Origin: Gemmatimonadota bacterium
GTDB taxonomy: Bacteria > Gemmatimonadota > Gemmatimonadetes > Gemmatimonadales > GWC2-71-9
Length of the DNA stretch: 21,351 nucleotides
Reading direction: 5' to 3'
NCBI GenBank assembly: GCA_025361465.1
Contig: JANYAG010000187.1
Span: forward strand, 1-21,351
Position numbers and translations under genes: made by a program. Each line of letters begins with the position of its first letter. The stretch's first letter is position 1. Shown here in pieces: positions 1-7,368 of the stretch. Under the pieces are notes generated by a model, which did not search any database, had not been told where the DNA came from, and worked only from the letters and a program-made list of their open reading frames with translations.

Positions 1-141
1 GTCGGCATCGACGCCCCGCACCTCAAAGGCGGTGGTGTCGAGCCCGGCAGCGGTGAGGTGCGCCACATCGCCTGCCCATCCGTGCGCCAGAAGGGCGTCC
101 CGGATCGCGTTGGGGCCGCGATCCGAGAGGGGCGTGACCAT
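1..141 (-). CDS. N-terminal fragment of an unidentified protein, possibly dihydropteroate synthase (folP)
   Basis: Only the first 47 codons lie inside the window; the reading frame runs off the left edge. The ATG at 141-139 shares one base with the ftsH stop codon (TGATG), so it is very probably translated by coupling from ftsH. The visible peptide begins MVTPLSDRGPNAIRDALLAH and continues with an alanine- and leucine-rich stretch and a GLDTTAF-type segment. No catalytic motif is reached. The suggestion of folP rests on gene order, since ftsH is followed by folP in many bacteria. It also rests on the fact that some DHPS proteins carry an N-terminal helical extension before the barrel. The sequence itself does not prove it. 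The existence of the gene is well supported; its identity is a guess. Confidence 0.5.
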   Translation of the reverse strand, partial: MVTPLSDRGPNAIRDALLAHGWAGDVAHLTAAGLDTTAFEVRGVDAD

Positions 142-2132
142 CACGCGCCGGCGGGCTCGGCGGGCGGTGCCCCGAGAAGCGGGGTACGGACGCCGGTCGC
201 ATCCGGGCGCGGTGCGACTGGCGGCGCGACGTTCGAGAGCGGCGGCGGGCTCACGCGCGCCGGCAACGGCAGGTCGCGCGCGAGCAGGTCGAGATCGTCG
301 CGATCGATCGTTTCGCGCTCCAGCAGCGCCGCAGCGATCCGCTCCAGCAGGGCGCGGTGTTCGTTGAGGATGCGCACCGCGGTCTGGTAGGCCTCGTCGA
401 TAAAGCGCTTCACTTCGGTGTCCACCATCTGCGCGGTCTGCTCCGACGTCTCACGTCGGCTGCCGAACTCGCGCCCGAGGAAGACCTCGTGTTCCCGTTC
501 GCCAACCGACATCAGGCCGATCACATCGCTCATCCCGAACTGGGTGACCATCCGGCGCGCCAGGGCGTTGGCCCGCTCGATGTCGTTGCCGGCACCGGTC
601 GTCACCGCGCCATGGCCGAAGACGATCTCCTCGGCGGCCCGGCCACCGAAGAACATCGCCAGCGAACCAATCAGCCAATCGCGGGTGTAGTTGTGGCGAT
701 CCACTTCGGGCAGCGACGCCGTGAGGCCCAGCGCCCGGCCACGCGGGATGATGGTGACCTTGTGCACCGGGTCGCTGCCGGGCGTCTTCATCGCCACCAC
801 GGCGTGCCCCGCCTCGTGATAGGCGGTGAGGCGCTTCTCTTCTTCGGTCAGGACCAGCGACTTCCGCTCGACGCCGAGCATGACCTTGTCCTTGGCCTCT
901 TCGAAATCGACCATGTCCACCGACGCCTTGCTCCGCCGCGCCGCCAGTAGCGCCGCTTCGTTGACGAGGTTGGCGAGGTCGGCACCGGCCATCCCCGGCG
1001 TGCCCCGGGCGATCGTCGCCAGGTCGACGTTGGTCGACAGCGGGATCTTGCGCGTGTGGACCCGGAGGATTCCTTCGCGTCCGCGCACATCGGGCGCGTC
1101 GACCACGATCGTGCGATCGAACCGGCCCGGGCGCAGCAGCGCCGGGTCGAGGACGTCGGGACGGTTGGTGGCGGCGATGAGAATCACGCCGTCGTTCGAT
1201 TCAAAGCCATCCATCTCGACCAGCAGCTGATTGAGCGTCTGCTCGCGTTCGTCATGCCCGCCGCCGAGCCCGGCGCCGCGATGGCGTCCCACGGCGTCGA
1301 TTTCGTCGATGAAGATGATGCACGGCGCGTGCGCCTTGCCCTGTTCGAACAGGTCGCGGACGCGAGACGCACCGACCCCGACGAACATCTCGACGAAATC
1401 GGAGCCCGACATCGAGAAGAACGGCCGCGCCGCCTCGCCGGCGACCGCCTTGGCCAGCAGCGTCTTGCCGGTGCCCGGCGGTCCGATCAGGAGCGCACCT
1501 TTCGGCAGGCGCCCGCCGAGACGAGTGAACTTCTGCGGGTCCTTGAGGAATTCGATCACTTCCTGCAACTCGACCTTGGCCTCATCAGCCCCTGCCACGT
1601 CGGCGAAGGTCACCTTGGGTGTGTCACCGGTGAGCAGGCGCGCCTTGGACTTGCCAAACGAAAACGCCTTGTTGCCGCCGGCCTGCATCTGCCGGAAGAG
1701 GAACCACCAGAGGGCGATGATCACCAGCCACGGCAGCGCGGTGATCAGCAGCACGGCCAGGCTGTCCTTGGCCTGCTTTGCGTTGATCGCGACACCGGCC
1801 TGCTCGAGCCGCTGGAGGATCGCCTCGGAATTCGCCAGCGGGAGCAGCACGGTGAAGTCGGTGACCGGGTGCGTGGGATCGGCCGGCAGGGTCACCTTGG
1901 TGCGGAAGCTGCCGCGAATCAGCTTGCCATCGATCACATCGACCGTGGCCACGTTTCGCGCATCCAGCTGATGGGCAAAATCGGTGTACGTGAATTCTGC
2001 CACCGCGCCCTTCTTCGCGAAGAACTGCACGAGGGCGATGATGAGCAGGAAGCCGAGGGCCCACAGTGCAAGATTCTTGCTGAGGAGGCCAAGGCCGGAC
2101 GTGGGCGGACGCGGAGCGTTGCGGTCAGTCAT
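141..2132 (-). CDS. ftsH: ATP-dependent membrane zinc metalloprotease FtsH
   Basis: FtsH is the membrane-anchored AAA+ protease that extracts and degrades damaged membrane proteins and selected short-lived cytoplasmic proteins. The 663-aa product has the full family layout. A first membrane segment lies at about 21-39, then a periplasmic-side domain, and a second membrane segment at about 126-146. The AAA module has Walker A GPPGTGKT (217-224), pore residues FVG (250-252), Walker B IIFIDE (272-277) and a second region of homology with arginine fingers R337 and R340. The peptidase domain has the zinc site HEAGH (439-443) with a third ligand near D517. The C-terminal tail after about 620 is proline- and alanine-rich and looks unstructured. 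The ATG at 2132 shares one base with the hpt stop (TGATG), and the stop shares one base with the next ATG at 141. Nothing essential is missing. Confidence 0.98.
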   Translation of the reverse strand: MTDRNAPRPPTSGLGLLSKNLALWALGFLLIIALVQFFAKKGAVAEFTYTDFAHQLDARNVATVDVIDGKLIRGSFRTKVTLPADPTHPVTDFTVLLPLANSEAILQRLEQAGVAINAKQAKDSLAVLLITALPWLVIIALWWFLFRQMQAGGNKAFSFGKSKARLLTGDTPKVTFADVAGADEAKVELQEVIEFLKDPQKFTRLGGRLPKGALLIGPPGTGKTLLAKAVAGEAARPFFSMSGSDFVEMFVGVGASRVRDLFEQGKAHAPCIIFIDEIDAVGRHRGAGLGGGHDEREQTLNQLLVEMDGFESNDGVILIAATNRPDVLDPALLRPGRFDRTIVVDAPDVRGREGILRVHTRKIPLSTNVDLATIARGTPGMAGADLANLVNEAALLAARRSKASVDMVDFEEAKDKVMLGVERKSLVLTEEEKRLTAYHEAGHAVVAMKTPGSDPVHKVTIIPRGRALGLTASLPEVDRHNYTRDWLIGSLAMFFGGRAAEEIVFGHGAVTTGAGNDIERANALARRMVTQFGMSDVIGLMSVGEREHEVFLGREFGSRRETSEQTAQMVDTEVKRFIDEAYQTAVRILNEHRALLERIAAALLERETIDRDDLDLLARDLPLPARVSPPPLSNVAPPVAPRPDATGVRTPLLGAPPAEPAGA

Positions 2133-2689
2133 CAGAGCAGGTCACCAATGAACGGCAGATGGCGATAGTCTTCCGCGTGATCCAGGCCGTAGCCGACCAG
2201 GAACGCGGGCGGAGCTGTGAAACCCACCCAGCGAAGCTGGGGAATCGGTTCCGGCAGCAGTTTCTTGTCCAGCAAAGCGCACACCGCCAGCGACGCAGGA
2301 TGCCGGTCGGCCAACAGGGTCATCAATCGCTGCATCGTGCGGCCACTGTCGATGATGTCTTCGACCACGAGGATGTGCTTCCCTTCCAGCGGGGTCTCCG
2401 GGGAATAGAGCAGCCGGACCTCGCCACTCGAGACCGTACCGTTGCCATACGAACTGGCGACAAGGAAGTCGAGGTGGATCGGCCGGTTGATCTGGCGCAC
2501 GAGGTCGCTGAGGAAGATGAAGCTTCCCTTGAGCAGGCCAAGGACCAGCACCTCCCCGTCGGGATACGCGGCGGTGATTTCGGCACCGAGTTCCTTGACG
2601 CGCGCGGCGATCATCTGCTCGTCGAACACGATCTGCAGATCGCGCCCGCCGGCACGCCGTCTCATCTCAGGTGAAAGCACACTCGACAT
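2132..2689 (-). CDS. hpt: Hypoxanthine phosphoribosyltransferase
   Basis: This is a purine salvage enzyme that joins hypoxanthine or guanine to PRPP, giving IMP or GMP. It is 185 aa from the chosen ATG at 2689, the usual length for bacterial Hpt. It contains the LKGS segment (about 53-56) and the PRPP-binding signature VVEDIIDSGRT (about 108-118), whose acidic pair binds ribose hydroxyls. A DKK/LRWVGF base-binding region follows. A longer frame opens at 2773 but would extend deep into tilS. The ATG at 2689 has a GAGG about 7 nt upstream, whereas the next ATG (2665) has no such signal. The start therefore overlaps the last 23 nt of tilS, and the stop shares a base with the ftsH start. The tilS-hpt-ftsH order is conserved across many bacterial phyla. 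Confidence 0.95.
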   Translation of the reverse strand: MSSVLSPEMRRRAGGRDLQIVFDEQMIAARVKELGAEITAAYPDGEVLVLGLLKGSFIFLSDLVRQINRPIHLDFLVASSYGNGTVSSGEVRLLYSPETPLEGKHILVVEDIIDSGRTMQRLMTLLADRHPASLAVCALLDKKLLPEPIPQLRWVGFTAPPAFLVGYGLDHAEDYRHLPFIGDLL

Positions 2690-4004
2690 GCCAAGCCTCG
2701 CTTCCTGGAGCGGGAATCCGGCTGCCTGATCGACAGATGCCGGGAACCCAGACAATCGTTGCATCATCAGCACTGGCGATCACCGGCCACCGCAGCCGGC
2801 GTCGCGGCGGAACCTGCGCCTCACGGAACAACACCCCGACGGCACGTGAACCGCGCCCACCGAGGGGACGAATACGATCACCGGGGCACCACGTCCGAGC
2901 GACGTAGCGCCCCGGTTCCATGGTGGTCCACCACCCGCCCCGTTCGGCCTCTGCGGCAATCGCCGCGACCACCGTGATACGAACGTCGCCCACCACGGCG
3001 TCACAGCCAGCCTTCAGCGCCACCTCGGCAGCCGCGGCTTCGGACGCCACCCTCTGGAACGTCAGCCGCCCCGAAGAGAGTTCCGCCTCGAGTCGACCCG
3101 AGAGTTGCACCACTCCAGCGCCTCGGCGTCCCGACAATAGCCGGTCCAGCGCGGCCAGTCTCCGGGCGCCCAAGGGAACCCCGAATCGGCGCCCCAGGGC
3201 GGCCAGAACGGCATGCCGAAGCGCTGAACGATACCCCCGCAGGGGGGGTGCTGCAACGGAAATGCCACGCGCGGAGATCACCTGTTCCAAGGCTGGAACG
3301 ATCGCCGGAACGGCGTCCCAGCCGCTCCGGGCCGCCGAGGCCTGGGCTGCCACATCGCCCAACCTGGTCACCACATCGGGAAGTCGAGCGACCAGGCGGG
3401 GCACGATCTCGGCACGCAACCACGAGCGGAGGTGGCGGGGATCCGTGTTGGCGGGATCATGCCAGGCAGTGAGGCCGCGGCGACCCAGATACCCCGCGAG
3501 TTCGTCACGGGCCACGCCGAGAAGTGGCCGGACCCAGGGGCCCCGTCGCGCCGCCATCCCGGCCAGTCCCGCTGGCCCGCTTCCGCGCAGCAGCCGCAGC
3601 AGGATGGTCTCGGCCTGGTCATCGGCATGGTGACCGAGCACGATCACCACGGCACCCGCCTCGGCCGCGAGCTGACGGAGCGCGGCACGGCGCGCAGGCC
3701 TGGCCCTGGTCTCCGAGCACTCCGGACCGAGCTCGAGCCGAGCCACGCGAAATGGCAGACCACGCTCCATCGCAGTCGAGGCTACGTTGGCCGCCACGCC
3801 GGCGCTCTCGGCCGAGATGCCATGATCGACATGCCCAACCAGCAGTTCACGGCGGTGGATTGCGGCACCTTGGTGCAGCAGTTCGAGTAACGCCAAGGAG
3901 TCCGGGCCACCGGAAACGGCCACAAGACAGCGCGCCCCCGCGGGCGCGAGGGCGTCGAGGGCACGCGCCACGCGTGCCGTCAGGGCATCATCGTCGGTGG
4001 TCAC
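2667..4004 (-). CDS. tilS: tRNA(Ile)-lysidine synthase TilS
   Basis: TilS ligates lysine to C34 of tRNA-Ile(CAU) using ATP, which lets that tRNA read AUA codons; it is normally essential. The 445-aa product has the N-type PP-loop SGGPDS (31-36), the GHVDHG segment (about 57-62) and the family motif GHHADDQAET (124-133) followed by LLRLLRGSG. The C-terminal substrate-binding domain is present, with the WCPGDRIRPLGGRGSR stretch and a final IVWVPGICRS. The start is a GTG at 4004 whose last bases overlap the stop of the upstream transporter (GTGA). The open frame continues upstream to 4481, but that part only mirrors the transporter gene and matches nothing in TilS. The 3' end overlaps hpt by 23 nt. 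Confidence 0.95.
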   Translation of the reverse strand: MTTDDDALTARVARALDALAPAGARCLVAVSGGPDSLALLELLHQGAAIHRRELLVGHVDHGISAESAGVAANVASTAMERGLPFRVARLELGPECSETRARPARRAALRQLAAEAGAVVIVLGHHADDQAETILLRLLRGSGPAGLAGMAARRGPWVRPLLGVARDELAGYLGRRGLTAWHDPANTDPRHLRSWLRAEIVPRLVARLPDVVTRLGDVAAQASAARSGWDAVPAIVPALEQVISARGISVAAPPLRGYRSALRHAVLAALGRRFGVPLGARRLAALDRLLSGRRGAGVVQLSGRLEAELSSGRLTFQRVASEAAAAEVALKAGCDAVVGDVRITVVAAIAAEAERGGWWTTMEPGRYVARTWCPGDRIRPLGGRGSRAVGVLFREAQVPPRRRLRWPVIASADDATIVWVPGICRSGSRIPAPGSEAWHVECAFT

Positions 4005-4936
4005 CCGCCGGCCGGCGGACCCGGCGAATCGAGAACCACCGGCAGGTGGCGAGGATCTTCGAACGGCTCCATGTGCACCAGGACGTTTTCCACCGCAGGG
4101 AGGGCCGTGCGAATCGCCGTCTTGACGCAGCCGCTGAGAATGTGCGCTTCCTGGAGCGAGATCGCGGGATCCGCCTGCACGTGCAAGTCCACCAGGATGC
4201 GCGTCCCGACCTTCCGCGCCTTGAGTTTCTCGATCCGGAGAACCCCCTTCACGCCGACGGCAGCGGTCGCCACGCCGTCGAGAACAGCCGAGGTGGGTGC
4301 CCCGTCCATCAATTCGTGCACGGCGGGACGGAGGATGAGGTAGCCATTGAATCCGATGATCAGCGACGCAATCATCGCGGCCGCCCCATCGCACCACTCC
4401 CATCCCGGGCCTCCGATCAACGCGGCCGAGATCCCCACGAAGGCCATCGCCGACGTGATGGCATCCGAACGATGGTGCCACGCGTCAGCCACGACCGCAC
4501 CGCTACCCACATCGCCGGCCACTTTCAGCACGGTACGGAATGCCGTTTCCTTGACCACGATCACCAGAACAAGGACAATGAGCGTGAACGGCGCTGGTGC
4601 GTTGTGTGGAGTGATGACCTGCTGGGCGCCCTTCGCCATGATCCCGAGGGCCGCACCGGTGAGCATCAGTCCGACGAGCGCGGCGGACAACGGCTCGGCC
4701 TTGCCATGGCCGTAGGGGTGCTCCGCATCTGCCGACCGGGCGGAAAGGTGCAGGCCGGTCCAGACCACGAGCGAGCCACCGATATCGGCCAACGATTCCA
4801 CCGCGTCGGCGATCAGTGCGTAGGAGTGGCCGAGGATGCCGGCGAGCCCCTTGATGACCGCCAGGCACGCATTGGTCAACAGGCCATAGCCCGCGAATCG
4901 CTTGCCGCGCGCCAGCGGGTGCTCTGGCAGGGGCAT
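4001..4936 (-). CDS. Cation diffusion facilitator family metal transporter
   Basis: This is an inner-membrane exporter that swaps divalent metals (Zn, Fe, Mn or Co, not decidable here) for protons. The 311-aa product has about six hydrophobic segments. The metal-site helices are visible: ADAVESLAD in TM2 (E47 and D51 align with the D45/D49 pair of E. coli YiiP) and AWHHRSDA in TM5 (H154, D158). The family HPYGHGKAE loop lies at 73-81, and a cytoplasmic C-terminal ferredoxin-like domain contains VDLHVQADP. Glutamate in place of the first YiiP aspartate is a known variation and may shift metal choice. The ATG at 4936 lies 19 nt after the pdxH stop and matches the usual N-terminus; an earlier ATG at 5059 would lie inside pdxH. 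Its stop overlaps the tilS GTG. Placement between pdxH and tilS looks incidental. Confidence 0.93.
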   Translation of the reverse strand: MPLPEHPLARGKRFAGYGLLTNACLAVIKGLAGILGHSYALIADAVESLADIGGSLVVWTGLHLSARSADAEHPYGHGKAEPLSAALVGLMLTGAALGIMAKGAQQVITPHNAPAPFTLIVLVLVIVVKETAFRTVLKVAGDVGSGAVVADAWHHRSDAITSAMAFVGISAALIGGPGWEWCDGAAAMIASLIIGFNGYLILRPAVHELMDGAPTSAVLDGVATAAVGVKGVLRIEKLKARKVGTRILVDLHVQADPAISLQEAHILSGCVKTAIRTALPAVENVLVHMEPFEDPRHLPVVLDSPGPPAGG

Positions 4937-4955
4937 TATCGTGGCCAATCGGGTG

Positions 4956-5561
4956 TCATGGCGAGCGACGAACGCAGTGCCATTGGGTTTCTCCGACACG
5001 CTGGAATTGCAGCCGATCATGGAGACGGCTGCTTCGGCCCTGCCAGAATTCGATCTCATCGGGAATCACCCGATAGCCTCCCCACTTCGGCGCCGGTGCA
5101 GCGACCCCCTGGTCGTGCGCCGGTCCACCCGCCGTCACCGGGCCCTGGTGTGCAGCCCAAGCCGCCAAGCGCGACCCTGCAGTCCCGTTCCGGAAATATG
5201 CCCCGGACGTCTCTTCGTCGAGGCGCTCGACCCGGCCAGTGATGCGAACCTGCCGCGCAATTGACTCCCAGTAGAATACCAGCCCGGCCCGAGGATTCTC
5301 CGCCAATTCGCGCCCCTTGCGCGAGGCGTAGAAGGTGAAGAAGACAAATCCCTGCGCATCAAACGCCATGAGCAGCACGATTCGGGCACTGGGGCGTCCT
5401 GCTGTGTCGGCCGTGGCCAGTGTCATCGCGTTCGGTTCGGGCACCTCGGCACTCTCGGCATCGGCGAACCAGCGCCGAAACTGCTCCATCGGGTCTGCCG
5501 CCACCGAAGATTCGTCGAGTGCCGCCAGCGCGTACTCACGGCGGCGGTCAGCGAGGTTCAA
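4956..5561 (-). CDS. pdxH: Pyridoxamine/pyridoxine 5'-phosphate oxidase
   Basis: This FMN enzyme oxidises pyridoxine or pyridoxamine 5'-phosphate to pyridoxal 5'-phosphate, the last step of vitamin B6 synthesis or salvage. At 201 aa it is slightly short. Family features in order: LADRRREYALAALDE near the N-terminus, the PNAMTLATAD segment, GRPSARIVLLM, the FMN-contacting TFYASRKGRELAENP, and the C-terminal block WGGYRVIPDEIEFWQGR with SRLHDR. The stretch between SRLAAWAAHQ and PAPKWGG is only about 16 residues, so much of the helix usually found there is missing. The start is a TTG at 5561 that overlaps the stop of the acetyltransferase (TTGA). This gives the expected N-terminus, so a rare start codon with translational coupling is preferred. 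Confidence 0.94.
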   Translation of the reverse strand: MNLADRRREYALAALDESSVAADPMEQFRRWFADAESAEVPEPNAMTLATADTAGRPSARIVLLMAFDAQGFVFFTFYASRKGRELAENPRAGLVFYWESIARQVRITGRVERLDEETSGAYFRNGTAGSRLAAWAAHQGPVTAGGPAHDQGVAAPAPKWGGYRVIPDEIEFWQGRSSRLHDRLQFQRVGETQWHCVRRSP

Positions 5562-6073
5562 GATCCCAGGTCCCGGCGTTGGTGATCCTCACGCACGACG
5601 ACGAATCCGCGGGAGCGATAATTGGGCAAGGCGGCCGCCCCGTCGAGCGTGCAGGTGTTGACCGTCACCCTCTCGACCCCAAGCTGCCAACCGCACCGCA
5701 CCGCCTCGGTCAGGAGCCAGCCGCCGATTCCCCGGCCGTGAAAGCCGGGCAGGAGACCGAAGTACCGGATCTCCGCGGCGTTCGCACGATGCTCCAACTC
5801 GAAATATCCCACGATCGTCTCACCTTCGCGCGCGGTCCAGAGCTCCACCTCGGGTCGATCAAGTGCGGCACGCCACTCGGCTTCGGTCCAGGCCAGCCGA
5901 TCCGTCCAATGGTAACCGCTTCCCACGAGTCGGTAGAGCTGGGCAGCCAGGCCGATGGCATCGGGCGGGGGTTCACGCCGCAGGACGACGCCCGATGCGA
6001 TCGCCGATGCCGGGCGCAATTGCGCCGGCGAGGTCATCTCCAGGAAGGTCACGACCACGTCGACCTGGGTCAT
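5558..6073 (-). CDS. GNAT family N-acetyltransferase
   Basis: This 171-aa protein has a GNAT fold and probably transfers an acetyl group from acetyl-CoA to an amine; the substrate is unknown. The N-terminal part (VVTFLEMTSPAQLRP) is followed by a tryptophan-rich stretch. Strand 4 reads AEIRYFGLLPGF, and the acetyl-CoA pyrophosphate loop is HGRGIGGWL (about 112-120), fitting the (Q/R)xxGxG/A motif. A late NYRSRGF motif, typical of the GNAT C-terminus (here with asparagine in place of the usual aromatic), is at about 151-157. The ATG at 6073 overlaps the fumarylacetoacetase stop (ATGA); the frame opens earlier at 6244, but that part mirrors fahA. The product ends in an overlap with the TTG start of pdxH. 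Its place between fahA and pdxH suggests co-expression only. Confidence 0.9.
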   Translation of the reverse strand: MTQVDVVVTFLEMTSPAQLRPASAIASGVVLRREPPPDAIGLAAQLYRLVGSGYHWTDRLAWTEAEWRAALDRPEVELWTAREGETIVGYFELEHRANAAEIRYFGLLPGFHGRGIGGWLLTEAVRCGWQLGVERVTVNTCTLDGAAALPNYRSRGFVVVREDHQRRDLGS

Positions 6074-7368
6074 GATGCTGCCAGGACCACCCCGGTGCAA
6101 TCGCCGAAGCCGATGCTGACTGCGCCGGCGTGCCGGGCATGGGCGCGCATGATGACCCGGTCGCCGTCTTCGAGAAACCGCCGCGTTTCCCCGTCGGGAA
6201 GGACCCATGGCTCGCTGCCTCGCCGGGTGCGCTCGAGCAGGCAACCCCGGGAGTCAGGGGTTGGGCCGGAAATCGTCCCGGTCCCGAACAGGTCGCCAGG
6301 GCTGAGGTTGCAGCCATTGCTGCCGTGGTGGGTGACGAGCTGCGATGGGGTCCAGTACATGGCGGTCGCAAAATCGACCTGGCTCACTCGGGCCGGAGCA
6401 TCGCCGCGGCCCCGCATCGCGGCCGTCGCCAGAAGCACCTCGAGCTCGATGGCGAGCGTCCAGTCGTCCGGCACCTGCAGGTAGGGTAGCGGCAGCGGAT
6501 CGCCGGAAGGGCGCGGCGGAGGAGCGACGTGGAAGGGCGCCAGGGCATCCGTCGTCACCACCCAGGGCGAAATGGTGGTGGCGAAGTTCTTGGCAAGGAA
6601 CGGCCCGAGCGGCTGGTACTCCCATGATTGCACGTCGCGCGCCGACCAGTCGTTGAGCAGGCAGAAACCAAAGATCCGCGACGACGCGCGCGCCGCCGTC
6701 ACCGGTTCCCCGAGGGCATTCCTCCCGCCGAGGAAGAGCCCGAGCTCAAGTTCGTAGTCGAGCGACCGGCTGGCGCCGAACGTCGGTGCATCCGCATCGG
6801 GGGCCTTCACCTGTCCCTGAGGACGCCGCACCGGGACGTCGCTGACGACGATCGAGGATGAGCGCCCGTGATATCCGATCGGAACCCACTTGTAGTTCGG
6901 CAACAGTGGATTGTCCGGACGAAACATCGCCCCGACGTTGGTGGCGTGGTGCAACGAGGCATAGAAGTCGGTGTAGTCATGGATATGGAACGGCAACTGA
7001 AAGGTGACCGAACGGGCCGGCTTCAGCGCCGGGCGAAGACGGTCCGCCCATGCCGGGTCGCTCAGCGCATCGCTCAACGCGAGCCGCACTTCCCTCCATT
7101 CGTCGGCAGGCCGGCTGGCCAGCGCGTTCAGTTGGGTCGCCGCGAGCGCGGTGCGGACTGGTTCCCCGAGGCCGTGTCCCCACCCTGCCGCGATGGCCAT
7201 GGACAGGTCCAGCACGTCGTCGCCGATCGCGACCGCCAATCCCCCGCGCAGCCCCTCCTGCTTGAGACTCGCGAAGGGGAGGTTCTGGATCGGGAAGTCG
7301 GCGTGCGCGCGCGCAGACACCACCCAGCTGGAGCGCGCGGGATCGTGCGACCGATCGAGACTGCTCAT
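6070..7368 (-). CDS. fahA: Fumarylacetoacetase
   Basis: This enzyme hydrolyses 4-fumarylacetoacetate to fumarate and acetoacetate, the last step of tyrosine and homogentisate breakdown. The 432-aa length fits the family. The N-terminal SH3-like part carries FPIQNLPFA (about 25-33). The catalytic domain starts near DYTDFYASLHHATNVGAMFR, with D134 as metal ligand and H141 as the general base equivalent. Metal ligands E206 and E208 are in DYELELG, followed by D240 in LLNDWSARD and K260 in GPFLAK. All key residues are therefore present. The ATG at 7368 overlaps the stop of the upstream 291-aa gene, and its own stop overlaps the acetyltransferase start. Homogentisate dioxygenase and a classical GST-type maleylacetoacetate isomerase are not in the window. 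Confidence 0.97.
   Translation of the reverse strand: MSSLDRSHDPARSSWVVSARAHADFPIQNLPFASLKQEGLRGGLAVAIGDDVLDLSMAIAAGWGHGLGEPVRTALAATQLNALASRPADEWREVRLALSDALSDPAWADRLRPALKPARSVTFQLPFHIHDYTDFYASLHHATNVGAMFRPDNPLLPNYKWVPIGYHGRSSSIVVSDVPVRRPQGQVKAPDADAPTFGASRSLDYELELGLFLGGRNALGEPVTAARASSRIFGFCLLNDWSARDVQSWEYQPLGPFLAKNFATTISPWVVTTDALAPFHVAPPPRPSGDPLPLPYLQVPDDWTLAIELEVLLATAAMRGRGDAPARVSQVDFATAMYWTPSQLVTHHGSNGCNLSPGDLFGTGTISGPTPDSRGCLLERTRRGSEPWVLPDGETRRFLEDGDRVIMRAHARHAGAVSIGFGDCTGVVLAAS

Noticed and set aside
1056..2168. Long plus-strand frame (370 aa) opposite ftsH; similar long antisense frames at 7440-9056, 11245-12612, 15229-16491 and 17322-18944
   Set aside because: Each mirrors a well-identified gene on the other strand. 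High GC leaves few stop codons in antisense frames, and the translations are arginine/glycine-rich without recognisable domains.
4005..4481. Upstream extension of tilS to an ATG at 4481
   Set aside because: It overlaps the transporter gene completely and matches nothing in TilS, while GTG at 4004 gives a normal TilS N-terminus and a GTGA overlap.
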